Shown here: positions 28,221 through 37,374 of the stretch, piece after piece | Layout of the letters: every line of letters starts with the position of its first letter | How positions within the stretch are numbered: the stretch's first letter is position 1 | Assembly: GCA_963710495.1 (NCBI GenBank) | Contig: CAVQAI010000009.1 | Coordinates: 434,001-498,000, forward strand | DNA length: 64,000 nt | From: Bog-756 sp963710495 | GTDB lineage: Bacteria > Actinomycetota > Acidimicrobiia > Acidimicrobiales > RAAP-2 | Direction: 5' to 3' | Program-made: the position numbers and the translations under genes | The notes under the pieces: model-generated | What the model was told of the DNA's origin: nothing | Database searches by the model: none | What the model saw: only the letters and a program-made list of their open reading frames with translations

Positions 28221-29201
28221 ATGCAGTACGTGAATCTCGGGAGGACCGGCCTCCGTGTGTCCCGTGTCTGCCTCGGGATGATGAGCTTCGGCGACGACAG
28301 CGACCGACCCTGGGTGTTGGACGAGGCGAGGGCCGAGCCGATCGTCCAGTCGGCGGTAGAGGGAGGGATCACGTTCTTCGACACGGCCGACGCCTACTCG
28401 GCTGGCGCCAGCGAGGTGGCCACCGGCCGGCTCCTGCCCCGATTCCTCAGCCGGGACGAGATGGTCGTGGCCACCAAGGTCTACATGCCGACGACGCCCG
28501 GCGAGAACGGTGGCGGGCTCTCTCGCAAGCACGTCCTGTCGGGCATCGACGCCTCACTGGCCCGGCTCGACATGGACTACGTCGACCTCTATCAGATCCA
28601 CCGGTGGGACCCGCGGACGCCGATCGAGGAGACGATGGAGGCGTTGCACGATGTGGTGCGGGCGGGCAAGGCCCGCTACATCGGGGCCAGCTCCATGTTC
28701 GCCTGGCAGTTCGCCAAGGCCCAGCACGTCGCTGACCTCCACCACTGGACACGCTTCGTCTCCATGCAGCCGCACTACAACCTCATCTACCGCGAGGAAG
28801 AGCGCGAGATGATCCCCCTGTGCATCGACCAGGGAATCGGGGTCATCCCGTGGAGCCCGCTGGCCCGGGGCGTCCTGGCCGGCAACCGGTCCAGGGACGG
28901 CGAGCATCGCACCACCAGGTCGGACACCGACCCCTTCACCGACTACCTCTACAGCCAGCCGACCGACTTCGACGTCGTCGATCGGGTCGCCGACGTGGCC
29001 AGCGAGCGAGGGGTGCCTCCGGCCCAGATCGCGCTGGCCTGGCTCCTCCAACGCCCCGGGGTGACCGCCCCGATCGTTGGCGCCACCAAGCCCGGGCACC
29101 TGGCCGACGCCCTGGCTGCCGAGGCACTCGAGCTCAGCGATGCCGAGATCAAGCGGGTCGAGGACCCCTATGTCCCCCACCCGGTGCTGGGACATTTCTG
29201 A
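28221..29201 (+). CDS. Aldo/keto reductase
   Basis: A 326-residue NADPH-dependent carbonyl reductase of the YajO/YhdN-like group. Catalytic tetrad: Asp and Tyr in FFDTADAYSAGASE, Lys in VVATKVYMP, His in LYQIHRWDPR. The NADP-binding C-terminal part has APIVGATKPGHLADAL. GGGAGGTCTGACC before ATG 28221 is a good ribosome site. It begins a rightward pair with the DsbA-like gene 78 bp downstream. The substrate is not predictable. Confidence 0.92.
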   Translation: MQYVNLGRTGLRVSRVCLGMMSFGDDSDRPWVLDEARAEPIVQSAVEGGITFFDTADAYSAGASEVATGRLLPRFLSRDEMVVATKVYMPTTPGENGGGLSRKHVLSGIDASLARLDMDYVDLYQIHRWDPRTPIEETMEALHDVVRAGKARYIGASSMFAWQFAKAQHVADLHHWTRFVSMQPHYNLIYREEEREMIPLCIDQGIGVIPWSPLARGVLAGNRSRDGEHRTTRSDTDPFTDYLYSQPTDFDVVDRVADVASERGVPPAQIALAWLLQRPGVTAPIVGATKPGHLADALAAEALELSDAEIKRVEDPYVPHPVLGHF

Positions 29202-29279
29202 TCCGGTTGCCGTGTGCCGGTTCGGGCTCGGTTGCCATGCCGGGCCGGGTTGCCGGGCCGGTCGAGCAGGAGAGCACTT

Positions 29280-29954
29280 GTGACCCGACCTGACGCCGTC
29301 GACTTCCACTTCGACATCATGTGCCCCTACGCCTACATGACCTCGCGGTGGATACGCGAGGTGCGCGATGCCGCCGGGGTCGAGGTGCGCTGGCGCTTCT
29401 TCAGCCTGGAGGAGGTCAACCGGGTCGAAGGAAAGAAGCACCCATGGGAGCGCGAATGGTCCTACGGCTGGTCGATGATGCGGATCGGGGCCTACCTCAG
29501 GCGCCAGGACATGGAGCTCCTGGACCGCTGGTACGAGACGGCCGGACGGGCGCTCCACGTGGAGGGCCGTAAGCCGCATCGACCCGAGGTGGCCGAGGAG
29601 CTGCTCGTCGAGATGGGGCTCGATCCCGGCATCGTCCGCGCCGCCGTCGAGGACCGGTCCACCGGTGACGAGGTCTTGGCCGAGCACCGGGCCGTCCTGG
29701 CCCGCGGCGGATTCGGAGTGCCCACCCTGCTCTTCGACGACGGGCAGGCCCTGTTCGGACCGGTCCTGGTCGACCCGCCCACCGGGCACCAGGCGGTCCG
29801 CCTGTGGGACCACGTCACCGGTTGGCTGGACTATCCCCACCTCTACGAGCTCCAGCGACCGAAGACCCCGGAAGACATCGACACCATCGTCGAGGCCTTC
29901 AAGCCCTACCTCGGGGCCCGCGACTGGTTCAGCGTCGAGCGGAAGGCGCCCTGA
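29280..29954 (+). CDS. DsbA-family (FrnE/HCCA-like) oxidoreductase
   Basis: A 224-residue thioredoxin-fold protein with the DsbA helical insert. The active-site motif is CPYAY in FHFDIMCPYAYMTSRW, so only the first Cys of the usual CxxC is kept; this is common in mycothiol- or glutathione-using transferases and isomerases of this family. The cis-Pro is in GGFGVPTLLFDDGQALFGP. No signal peptide, so cytoplasmic. GTG 29280 has AGGAGAG upstream. Confidence 0.82.
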   Translation: MTRPDAVDFHFDIMCPYAYMTSRWIREVRDAAGVEVRWRFFSLEEVNRVEGKKHPWEREWSYGWSMMRIGAYLRRQDMELLDRWYETAGRALHVEGRKPHRPEVAEELLVEMGLDPGIVRAAVEDRSTGDEVLAEHRAVLARGGFGVPTLLFDDGQALFGPVLVDPPTGHQAVRLWDHVTGWLDYPHLYELQRPKTPEDIDTIVEAFKPYLGARDWFSVERKAP

Positions 29955-29990
29955 CCGCACCGCCCTGACCGCACCGCCCTGACCGCGCCG
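29949..29990 (+). repeat. 14-bp tandem triplication over a stop codon
   Basis: Three copies of CCCTGACCGCACCG (last copy with one change) start within the last codons of the DsbA-like gene. Because 14 is not a multiple of three, the copied TGA falls at 29952, 29966 and 29980, one in each reading frame. Confidence 0.85.
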
Positions 29991-30010
29991 ACGCCCGGCG
30001 CCTGGCGCCC

Positions 30011-31210
30011 TCACACCGGTGATTCCCGCATCTTCCCGACCTCCCCGATCGCCTGCATCCGCCAGAACCCGATGGCCGGGAAGAGCAGCACGGTGACCAT
30101 GCCGGCGGCGACCAACGAGGCTGCGTTGACCGGGCGGATCTTGCCTTCGGCGGTGGCGATGCTGGTGATCACCACGATCAGCGGCAACCCGGTGGCCGAG
30201 AACAGCGCCATGGGGAGCCGCTGGGGCGGCCCCAGGACCCGGCGGTAGAGCAGGAACGCGGGCACTCCCCGGGCGACCAGCATGAGTGCGACGAACACCG
30301 GGATGTGCCACAGCGAGGCCGGGTGGTCGATGAACTGACGGAGATCGAACTGGATCCCGCTGACCACGAAGAACACCGGGATGAGGAAGCCGAAGCCGAT
30401 GGCCTCGAGCTTGGCGCCGATCTGTTGGATCTCCGCCCCGGCGGCCAGGTGGCGAACCACGATGCCGGCCGCGAAGGCGCCGAGCAGCACGTCGAGCCCG
30501 AGGGTCTGGGCCAAAAGGACCAGGAGCAGGATGAGCAGGAAGGCCACCCTCACCGGGAGCTGGGCGCTCGATTCGAGGTGGCGGTTGAGCATGGCGACGA
30601 TCCGGGGTGGCTGGGAACGGGCCGCCGCCAGCGTGGTGACCACGGCGACCACGATGAACGCCACCAGGAGCAGCGACGTGAGCAGCGCATCCTTGTTGGT
30701 GAGCAGAAGCGCCACCGCCACGATGGGGCCGAACTCGCCGACCGTGCCGATGGCCGCGATGTAGGCGCCGAACCGGTTGTCGAACAGCCCAGCGTCGCGG
30801 AGCATCGGGACGAGGGTTCCGAGGGCGGTGGTGGTGAGGGCGAGGCCGATCACCAGGGTGTCCAGGGCGAGGCCCGTGGAGACCAGGGCGAAGGCCGCCG
30901 ACAGCCCGATGACGAGGGAGAGTCCCCATCCGGCAAAGGCCAACTTGAGCGGCGTCCCGCGGATCTTCTGGAGGTCGAGCTCGAACCCGGCCAAAAAGAT
31001 GAGATAGGTCAGGCCCAGGTCGGCCAGTGCGGTGACCAGGGTATTGAGGTGGGCCAGGTTGAAGACGTAGGGACCCATGAGGATGCCGAACCCGATCTGG
31101 ATCACGATCTCGGGGACGGCCAACGGCCCACTCCGCTCGGAGAGGATCGGGGCGATCACCGCAGCCAGTGCAATGAGCACCAGGGTGGAGACCGAGGCGG
31201 ACGCCGTCAC
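30011..31210 (-). CDS. Cation/proton antiporter, CPA2 (KefB/NapA-like)
   Basis: A 399-residue membrane protein with about 12 spans that exchanges Na+ or K+ for protons. Helix features include LGLTYLIFLAGFELDLQKI, ALTTTALGTLVPMLRDAGLF and QTLGLDVLLGAFAAGIVVRHLA. In CPA2 the ion site usually has two Asp in helix 6; here the helix with GTVGEFGPIVAVALLL has Glu, which favours an electroneutral or K+/H+ type. No C-terminal regulatory TrkA domain. Start GTG 31210. It stands alone, converging on the DsbA-like gene. Confidence 0.88.
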   Translation of the reverse strand: MTASASVSTLVLIALAAVIAPILSERSGPLAVPEIVIQIGFGILMGPYVFNLAHLNTLVTALADLGLTYLIFLAGFELDLQKIRGTPLKLAFAGWGLSLVIGLSAAFALVSTGLALDTLVIGLALTTTALGTLVPMLRDAGLFDNRFGAYIAAIGTVGEFGPIVAVALLLTNKDALLTSLLLVAFIVVAVVTTLAAARSQPPRIVAMLNRHLESSAQLPVRVAFLLILLLVLLAQTLGLDVLLGAFAAGIVVRHLAAGAEIQQIGAKLEAIGFGFLIPVFFVVSGIQFDLRQFIDHPASLWHIPVFVALMLVARGVPAFLLYRRVLGPPQRLPMALFSATGLPLIVVITSIATAEGKIRPVNAASLVAAGMVTVLLFPAIGFWRMQAIGEVGKMRESPV

Positions 31211-31325
31211 CTGGTGCCGCCCGTGGATGGCCGCCTGGACATCCGCCTCACCCTAGGCGTGGGCCCTGCGCCGGTCGGGGACCGACCATGGCGCGATCGG
31301 AGGACTGCGGGCAGACTGTCATGCA

Positions 31326-32354
31326 GTGCCAGACCCTGCGCTCATCATGGTCGGGCCGCTCCCTTCCGAGGACCACACCAGCCCCGGCCACCCCGAGCGA
31401 CCCGATCGACTACGGGCCGTCCAGGACGGAGTCTCCGACCTCCACCTCGGTGCGGACCTCGCCGTCCTCGAGGCCCGGCCGGCCACCGACAGCCAGCTGG
31501 AGCTGGTCCACTCGGCCGGCTACCTCGAACGGCTTCGCGCCTTCTGCCACGAGGGCGGCGGCTCCCTCGACCCGGACACCTACGCCACGGCGGCGTCGTG
31601 GGAGTCGGCCACGATGGCGGCGGGCGCCGGGCTGGTGGCGGTCGAGGCGCTCCGGGCATCGAACAGCGGCGTGGCCTTCGTGGCCGCCCGGCCGCCCGGT
31701 CACCACGCGCTGGCCGATCGGGCCATGGGCTTCTGTCTCCTCAACAACGTGGCCGTGACGGCCGCCTCGTTGGCCAGCGCGGGCGAGCGAGTCCTCGTGT
31801 TGGACTGGGACGTCCACCACGGCAACGGCACCCAGGACCTGTTCTGGGAGGATCCGCGGGTGCTCTACGTCTCGACGCACCAGTGGCCCTGCTACCCCGG
31901 TACCGGGCCGGTCACCGACGTCGGCGGGCCGGAGGCCGTCGGCACCACCGTGAACGTGCCCCTCCCGCCCGGTTCCACCGGGGAGGAGATAGAGGTGGCC
32001 GTGGACCTGGTGATCGAGCCGGTGGTGTCCGCCTTCCGCCCGTCGTGGGTGCTGGTCTCCGCCGGTTTCGACGCCCATCGGGCCGACCCCTTGGCCGACC
32101 TGGCCCTGTCGGGCGGGGACTTCGCCGCGCTGGCCGGTCGGGTCGCCTCCTGGGCGCCCGGGCCCGGGCGCGTCGTGTTGTTCCTCGAGGGCGGCTACGA
32201 CCTCGGCGCCCTGCGCACCTCGACGGCGGCGACCATCGGGGCGCTGGTGGGCGCCTCTTCGGTCTCCGAACCACCCACCGGCGGCGGGCCTGGCCGCGCC
32301 TACGTACAGCGGCTCGACGCCGAGCGGCGGGCCACGCTCGATCGCCCGGCCTGA
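31326..32354 (+). CDS. Histone-deacetylase-family amidohydrolase
   Basis: A 342-residue zinc deacetylase of the HDAC class II/acetylpolyamine amidohydrolase family. It has SPGHPERPDRLRAV near the start, the His pair in VAARPPGHHAL, the zinc ligands in VLDWDVHHGNGTQDLFW and LVSAGFDAHRADPLADL. Bacterial members remove acetyl groups from polyamines, acetoin-related compounds or protein lysines. GTG 31326 opens the frame; ATG 31347 is an equally good start. It is followed with TGATG overlap by the UspA gene. Confidence 0.9.
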   Translation: MPDPALIMVGPLPSEDHTSPGHPERPDRLRAVQDGVSDLHLGADLAVLEARPATDSQLELVHSAGYLERLRAFCHEGGGSLDPDTYATAASWESATMAAGAGLVAVEALRASNSGVAFVAARPPGHHALADRAMGFCLLNNVAVTAASLASAGERVLVLDWDVHHGNGTQDLFWEDPRVLYVSTHQWPCYPGTGPVTDVGGPEAVGTTVNVPLPPGSTGEEIEVAVDLVIEPVVSAFRPSWVLVSAGFDAHRADPLADLALSGGDFAALAGRVASWAPGPGRVVLFLEGGYDLGALRTSTAATIGALVGASSVSEPPTGGGPGRAYVQRLDAERRATLDRPA

Positions 32355-32782
32355 TGGACCCCTCGACGACGGTGGTCGGGGTCGACGGTTCGGACACCTC
32401 GATCGCCGCCCTCCGATGGGCCTGCGACGAAGCATCGTCCACCGGTGCACGAATCGAGGCCCTGATCGCCTGGCAGTGGCCGGTCGGTTTCGGGACCGCC
32501 GTTCCCGCCTCCGCCTACGACCCGGGCGGCGACGCCCGTACCCTCCTCGAAGAGATCGTCTCCGACCTGGCGGGCGAGTTCCCCTCGGTGAAACTCGCCG
32601 TCCGGGCCGTCGAGGGCCACCCGGGCGAGGTGCTGGTCGAAGCCTCGCGCCACGCCGACCTCGTGGTCGTCGGGTGCCGCGGCCACGGTGAGCTCACCGG
32701 CATGCTCCTCGGATCGGTGAGCCAGCATTGCGCCACCCACGCCGCCTCGCCGGTCCTCGTCTTCCGGCCAGCTGACCCCTGA
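32354..32782 (+). CDS. Universal stress protein, UspA family
   Basis: A 142-residue cytoplasmic UspA domain. It has the start TTVVGVDGSDTSIAALRWA and the ATP-binding signature VVGCRGHGELTGMLLGSVSQ (G-2x-G-9x-G-S). Its ATG shares one base with the deacetylase stop (TGATG), so the two are co-translated. ATP-binding Usp proteins in actinobacteria respond to low oxygen or growth arrest; here it may sense state for the same operon. Confidence 0.93.
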   Translation: MDPSTTVVGVDGSDTSIAALRWACDEASSTGARIEALIAWQWPVGFGTAVPASAYDPGGDARTLLEEIVSDLAGEFPSVKLAVRAVEGHPGEVLVEASRHADLVVVGCRGHGELTGMLLGSVSQHCATHAASPVLVFRPADP

Positions 32783-32818
32783 GGCACAGCGGCGGGGAGG
32801 CCACGCGGGCCGATTTCG

Positions 32819-33679
32819 TCAGGCCGTGGGCATGGGGAAGATGCTGGGGTCGGCCGCCGAGGCGGTGACCGCCTCCTGGCGCTCCCCGGCGTCCATCGGT
32901 CCCGCCGACCCGGCGGCCATGAGGACCTGTGGGAGGAGTTCGAGATCGCCGGGCGTGCAGAGCGCGTGCACCCCGGGCGTGGACAGGGCGAAACGCACCC
33001 CCCGGGAGATGTCGCCCGGGGTGACGTGGGGCTCGTACCAAGTGGCCGCGGTGTGGGCCCGCCCGGCCCAGGGCCGGGCGGCAACCGCCTTGATGGCCAT
33101 CACCCCGACGTCGTGCTCCATGGCCTGGGCCAGGAGGGCCTCGGCGTCCTGGCGGTAGTCGGGATCGGACCACAGCTGGGGGTTGACCGGGAACATGACC
33201 GTGTCGAGGTCGTATCGGCGCAGCGCCTCCAGATGGGCCGCCGGGGCGCTCAGCTCATGGCCGGTGATGCCGATCCAGCGACACAGTCCCTCGTCGCGGG
33301 CGGCGGCCAGGGCCTCCAGCGCGCCGGCGCGGGCGTCCAGCTCCTGGATGTCGGTGACGGCGTGCAGCTGGTAGAGGTCGAAGTGGTCGCAGCACAGCAC
33401 ATCCAGCGAGTTCTCGAGCTGCGCCCTCACTCCGTCGGCGCTGTGCCGCAGGGTCTTGCAGGCCACGAACAGCCGGTCGCGTACGGCGGGGATGTGGGGG
33501 CCGAGCAACTCCTCGGCCCGACCGTACTGGGGGGCCACGTCGAGGTGGTTGACGCCGGCGTCGATGGCGCCGGCCAGGGCCGCCCCGGCGGTCTCCGGAT
33601 CCGTGTCCCAAAAGGCCGCGCCGCCCAGCACGGCCACCGACGAGCGGTGCCCGGTTCTCCCCAGCCTCCGGACGTCCAT
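32819..33679 (-). CDS. Aldo/keto reductase-family protein
   Basis: A 286-residue AKR. Catalytic tetrad residues are visible: Asp in NHLDVAPQYG, Tyr in the same motif, Lys in FVACKTLRH and His in LYQLHAVTD. The C-terminal cofactor part is shorter than in the 28221 protein and ends AGERQEAVTASAADPS, so cofactor preference may differ. ATG 33679 is preceded by TACCGT six bases upstream with no ribosome site, which fits a leaderless transcript. Confidence 0.87.
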   Translation of the reverse strand: MDVRRLGRTGHRSSVAVLGGAAFWDTDPETAGAALAGAIDAGVNHLDVAPQYGRAEELLGPHIPAVRDRLFVACKTLRHSADGVRAQLENSLDVLCCDHFDLYQLHAVTDIQELDARAGALEALAAARDEGLCRWIGITGHELSAPAAHLEALRRYDLDTVMFPVNPQLWSDPDYRQDAEALLAQAMEHDVGVMAIKAVAARPWAGRAHTAATWYEPHVTPGDISRGVRFALSTPGVHALCTPGDLELLPQVLMAAGSAGPMDAGERQEAVTASAADPSIFPMPTA

Positions 33680-33745
33680 GGGATCACGGTAGTGCGAGCG
33701 GCCGGCGGTGGCAGGCGCCGGGGTCGTGCCGGCCGACCCGCCGCC

Positions 33746-34201
33746 TCAGTCCGAGGAGGAGGCTTGCCGGGCCGCCTCCCACCCCTCCACCATGGCGCCG
33801 AACCGTAGCGGGTTGTAGATGTCCTCCTCGTAGGACCAGTGCTGGTCCCCGGCGTACTTGAGCAGCGTGACGTTGTACTCCTGATGGATCGAGCCGTCAC
33901 CCGGATCCCGCATCCGGTTCCACACCTGGCACACCACCCAGCCGCGCTCCTCGTCGATCACCGACCACCCGATGGGGAATTCGGGCATGTCCCGGCCCGG
34001 GTAATCGGCCATGCAGGAGCTGATCCACCCGTAGATGGCGTCCCGCCCACGGAACGTCCCGAAGTGGTGTTCGATGTAGGTGGCGTCCTCGGTGAACAGG
34101 TCGGCCCACGCCCGCCAATCGCCCGAGGACCCGGCCGCCGCGGCCACCTCCTGGTAGCGGCCGAACGCACCCTCGATCTCCTCCCGGCTCCACTGACCCA
34201 T
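33746..34201 (-). CDS. SnoaL/NTF2-like protein
   Basis: A 151-residue cone-shaped NTF2-fold protein. Typical pieces are AFGRYQEVAAAAGSSGDWRA, WADLFTEDATYIEHHFGTF and GRDAIYGWISSCMADYPG. Members are small isomerases, hydrolases or ligand carriers; the His pair (EHH) may line the pocket. ATG 34201 has GAGGAG six bases upstream, so the longer open frame is not used. It lies 80 bp after the sigma gene on the same strand. Confidence 0.82.
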   Translation of the reverse strand: MGQWSREEIEGAFGRYQEVAAAAGSSGDWRAWADLFTEDATYIEHHFGTFRGRDAIYGWISSCMADYPGRDMPEFPIGWSVIDEERGWVVCQVWNRMRDPGDGSIHQEYNVTLLKYAGDQHWSYEEDIYNPLRFGAMVEGWEAARQASSSD

Positions 34202-34281
34202 CGTCGACTCCTCGCCGGGCCCGGTGGGGGCCCCGGCCGAGGCTACCGGGGCCGGCCCGTGTCGACACGGGCCCGCTCGGC

Positions 34282-35028
34282 TCACTCCCCGGCGGTGAAG
34301 GCGCGGCGCAGCTTGGCCAAGCTGGCCGCAATCAGACGCGAGACGTGCATCTGGCTGATCCCGATACGGTCGGCGATCTGTGACTGGGTGAGACCCTCGA
34401 CGAAGCTCAGGTTGAGAATGGTCCGCTCGCGCTCGGACAGCTCGGCCAGGGAGATGGCCAGCACCATACGGTCCTCGGTGCCGCCGAAGCCGGCATCCAG
34501 CTCGCCGAGGCGGGCGGCGAGGGCGCCGTCCTGGCGGTCGGGGGCATCGATGGAGCTCGTCCGGTAGCTCAGGCCGGCCTCGCGCGCCTCCAATACCGCC
34601 TCCTCCGAGGACCCCACCGCCTCGGCCAGCTCCGTCACCGTCGGGGGCCGACCGAGACGGTGGGCGAGCGACTCGGCGACGGGACCGAGCTCGAGGTACA
34701 GCTCCTGGATGCGCCGGGGTGCGCGGATGGCCCAGCCCCGGTCGCGGAAGTGCCGTTTGAGCTCACCGATCACCGTGCGGGTGGCGAAGGTGCTGAACTC
34801 GACCCCGCGGGCCGGGTCGAACCGGTCAACCGACCGGATGAGGGCCACCGATGCCACCTGCGCCAGATCGTCGTAGGGCTCCCCACGATCGGAGAAGCGA
34901 CGCGCCAGTTGGTAGGCCAGGCCGAGGTGCTCCTCCACCAGCTCGTCGCGAAGCCGCTTCTCTCGCGTCCGTGCGAACTCGACGAACTTCTCCCGCCCTT
35001 GCCCGGCTCGCTCCACCGGTCCGGACAT
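34282..35028 (-). CDS. RNA polymerase sigma factor, SigB/SigF/SigG group
   Basis: A 248-residue group 3 sigma factor for general stress or stationary-phase genes. Region 2 has DELVEEHLGLAYQLARRF and DLAQVASVALIRSVDRFDP, region 3 GRPPTVTELAEAVGSSEEAV and region 4 the helix-turn-helix LTQSQIADRIGISQMHVSRL. ATG 35028 shares one base with the stop of the upstream RsbW-like gene (TGATG), so expression is coupled to its own inhibitor and anti-inhibitor. The gene order RsbV-RsbW-sigma is the classical partner-switching order. Confidence 0.93.
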   Translation of the reverse strand: MSGPVERAGQGREKFVEFARTREKRLRDELVEEHLGLAYQLARRFSDRGEPYDDLAQVASVALIRSVDRFDPARGVEFSTFATRTVIGELKRHFRDRGWAIRAPRRIQELYLELGPVAESLAHRLGRPPTVTELAEAVGSSEEAVLEAREAGLSYRTSSIDAPDRQDGALAARLGELDAGFGGTEDRMVLAISLAELSERERTILNLSFVEGLTQSQIADRIGISQMHVSRLIAASLAKLRRAFTAGE

Positions 35029-35471
35029 CAGGTCTCGGACCGTGCCCGTCGCTTCCGCAACCAGATCAGTCGCTCGCCGCCGCGGTCGTCTTGACCGTGT
35101 TCGTCGACCAGGGCATCGAGGATGGTGGCCGACAGACCATCGGGAGCCGAGCTCGGCCTCTCGTTGCCCGCCGGGCCGTCGGGATGGTGGATGCAGGAGA
35201 CCTCGACATCCGGGCCACACCGGACGAACCGGAGCGACAGGCGCCCTCCGGCCCCGTCGCCGACCTGCCACACGCAGAGCTCGTCCACCGCCAGGCGCAG
35301 ATCCTCGATCTCCTCGACGTCGAAGCCGGCCCGGGAGCCCACGGTCGCCGCCGTCAACCGGGCCAGCACGACCAGGTCGGCCCGGACCGGGATGCTCAGC
35401 TCGACGACGTCCCGGTCCCCGTCTCCGGCCAGGTTGCCGTTCCGGGCGCCGGGCGGATGGGACGTGGTCAT
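35028..35471 (-). CDS. RsbW-like anti-sigma factor
   Basis: A 147-residue protein of the HATPase_c_2 group, expected to bind the sigma factor. The helix IEDLRLAVDELCVWQVG aligns with the N-box helix, but the usual Mg-binding Asn of 'E…N' is missing and the later DxGxG loop is not seen in IHHPDGPAGNERPS. It may therefore bind sigma without normal kinase activity. It overlaps the STAS gene by four bases and the sigma gene by one, so all three are made together. Confidence 0.8.
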   Translation of the reverse strand: MTTSHPPGARNGNLAGDGDRDVVELSIPVRADLVVLARLTAATVGSRAGFDVEEIEDLRLAVDELCVWQVGDGAGGRLSLRFVRCGPDVEVSCIHHPDGPAGNERPSSAPDGLSATILDALVDEHGQDDRGGERLIWLRKRRARSET

Positions 35472-35812
35472 GGTGCGATGGCCTGCTCCCGGGAGGAGAC
35501 GATGGTGAAGATCTCCAGCAGGCCGGTGATCTCGAACAGCTTGAGGATCCGGGGCTCGGCGATCACGACCCGTAGGGTGACGCCGGCCTCGTCGACCCGC
35601 TTCGCCGCGCCGATGAGGACGCCCAGCCCCATCGAGTCGATGAAGGTCACCGACGAGAGATCCGCGACCAGCAGGGGCGGGCCACGGTCGATGGCCTCGT
35701 CCAGCCGGTCACGGAGCCGCGGGGCGGTAGCCACGTCGACCTCACCGGCCACGGCCACCACGCGATAGCGGTCGGCGGCCTCCTCCGACACCTCGAACAC
35801 CTCGTCCATCAT
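35468..35812 (-). CDS. Anti-sigma factor antagonist, STAS domain (RsbV-like)
   Basis: A 114-residue STAS protein that should release the sigma factor by binding RsbW when unphosphorylated. The phosphorylation Ser is in VTFIDSMGLGVLIGAAKR, preceded by the strand PLLVADLSS. I start it at ATG 35812 (an ATG follows directly at 35809). Its stop overlaps the RsbW-like start as ATGA. Confidence 0.9.
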   Translation of the reverse strand: MMDEVFEVSEEAADRYRVVAVAGEVDVATAPRLRDRLDEAIDRGPPLLVADLSSVTFIDSMGLGVLIGAAKRVDEAGVTLRVVIAEPRILKLFEITGLLEIFTIVSSREQAIAP

Positions 35813-35820
35813 CGGTGACC

Positions 35821-35826
35821 ACGTTA
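35821..35826 (-). promoter_or_regulatory. -10 element of the sigma operon
   Basis: TAACGT on the minus strand lies eight bases upstream of the RsbV-like ATG at 35812, with no ribosome site between, which suits leaderless transcription. No clear -35 box was seen. Confidence 0.35.
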
Positions 35827-35910
35827 GCGCCGAGCTCTGCGCGGCTACGCTGCTGCGGGCAGAGCGAGATCCCTGGGACAGGCACACGGAGAACGGGTAT
35901 CGATCCGGTC

Positions 35911-37374
35911 ATGGCCGATTCTTCCCTCGAGACCTACCGGCGCAAACGAGATCCCAGCCGCACCCCCGAGCCCGTGCCGCCCCGGGGCCGGTCCAGGCGG
36001 GGCCGATCCGAGGGAGCGCCCGGCTTCGTCATCCAGGAACACCACGCCACCGCCCTCCATTGGGACTTCCGTCTGGAGCGCGAGGGCGTGCTGGTGTCGT
36101 GGGCGCTCCCCAAGGGCCTGCCTCCGGACCCCGACCACAACCACCTGGCCGTGCCGACCGAGGACCACCCGCTCGAGTACGCCGGGTTCAGCGGCAGTAT
36201 CCCGGCCACGGAGTACGGCGGTGGTGCGGTGTCCGTCTGGGACCATGGCACGTACGAGCTCGAGAAATGGACGGAGCGTGAGGTGATGGTGGTGCTCCAC
36301 GGAAAGCGGGCCACCGGACGGTACGTCCTCTTCGCCACGGGGAAGAACTGGATGATCCACCGCATGGACCCCCCACCCGAGGGGTGGCTCCCCCTCCCGG
36401 ACAAGCTCTCCCCCATGCTGGCCGTGCCGGCCGACCGGCCTCCCGAGGGTGAGGACTGGTCCTACGAGTTCAAGTGGGACGGGATCCGGGTGTTGCTGTG
36501 GGTGGACGGGGGCCGCGTGCGCGCCCTCACCCGGAACGGGAACGACACGACCGCCTCCTTCCCCGAACTGCGCGATTTCGGCGAGGCCGTCGGATCCGCC
36601 CAGCTCCTCCTGGATGGCGAACTCGTGGCCCTCGACGAGCGCGGACATCCATCGTTCTCACGACTGCAGCGGAGGATGCACGTCACGTCGGCGGCCAGCG
36701 TACGGAAGGCGGCGGCGGCCGATCCGGCCAGCCTGGTCCTGTTCGACCTCCTCCACCGCGATGGCCGCTCCCTGCTGCCGACCCCCTACCACGAGCGGCG
36801 CGGCGAGCTCGAGTCCCTCGGGCTCGCCGGTCCGCGCTGGGCCGTCACCCCGGCGTTCCGGGACGACCCCGGGTCGGAGGTGCTCCGCATCGCCGGCCAG
36901 CTCGGGATGGAAGGCGTGGTGGCCAAACGCACGACCAGCCCCTACCGGCCGGGAGCGAGGAGCCCCGACTGGGTCAAGGTGAAGCTCCACCGCACCCAGG
37001 AGGTGGTCGTGGGGGGATTGACCCCCGGTCAGGGCAACCGCCGTGGCCTGTTCGGTTCGCTGCTGGTGGGCGTGCCCGTCACCCCCGGCGGCGACGGGGG
37101 CGGCACGCTTCATTACGCCGGCAAGGTGGGCACGGGCTTCTCCCAGTCGGCGATGGAGCGCCTGGTGGCCGAGCTCGCCCCCATGGCCAGTGCGTCGAGC
37201 CCCTTCGACGAGGACCTCCGGCGGGAGGTCGGTGCCGGTGTCACCTGGGTCCGGCCCCTGCTGGTCGGCGAGGTTCGCTTCAGCGAGTGGACCCCCGATG
37301 GCCGGCTTCGCCATCCGGTCTGGCGCGGGATCCGGAGCGACAAGAGGCCGTCGGAGGTGGTCCATGAGTCCTGA
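35911..37374 (+). CDS. ligD: LigD-type protein: phosphoesterase plus ATP-dependent DNA ligase
   Basis: A 487-residue end-joining enzyme with two of the three LigD domains. Residues about 1-160 are the 3'-phosphoesterase (FVIQEHHATALHWDFRLE with the His/Asp metal site, GGGAVSVWDHGTYE). Residues 165-480 are the ligase: nucleotidyl Lys188 in YEFKWDGIRVLLW, motif III LLLDGELVALDE, motif IV GMEGVVAKR and motif V PDWVKVKLHR, then the OB-fold. It seals breaks in non-homologous end joining. The polymerase domain is encoded by the next gene, which overlaps this one by 11 bases. No Ku gene is present in the window. Confidence 0.92.
   Translation: MADSSLETYRRKRDPSRTPEPVPPRGRSRRGRSEGAPGFVIQEHHATALHWDFRLEREGVLVSWALPKGLPPDPDHNHLAVPTEDHPLEYAGFSGSIPATEYGGGAVSVWDHGTYELEKWTEREVMVVLHGKRATGRYVLFATGKNWMIHRMDPPPEGWLPLPDKLSPMLAVPADRPPEGEDWSYEFKWDGIRVLLWVDGGRVRALTRNGNDTTASFPELRDFGEAVGSAQLLLDGELVALDERGHPSFSRLQRRMHVTSAASVRKAAAADPASLVLFDLLHRDGRSLLPTPYHERRGELESLGLAGPRWAVTPAFRDDPGSEVLRIAGQLGMEGVVAKRTTSPYRPGARSPDWVKVKLHRTQEVVVGGLTPGQGNRRGLFGSLLVGVPVTPGGDGGGTLHYAGKVGTGFSQSAMERLVAELAPMASASSPFDEDLRREVGAGVTWVRPLLVGEVRFSEWTPDGRLRHPVWRGIRSDKRPSEVVHES

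Noticed and set aside
28554..30929. Minus-strand frame of 791 codons
   Set aside because: It runs antisense through the aldo/keto reductase and DsbA-like genes and out of frame with the antiporter, and has no recognisable domain.
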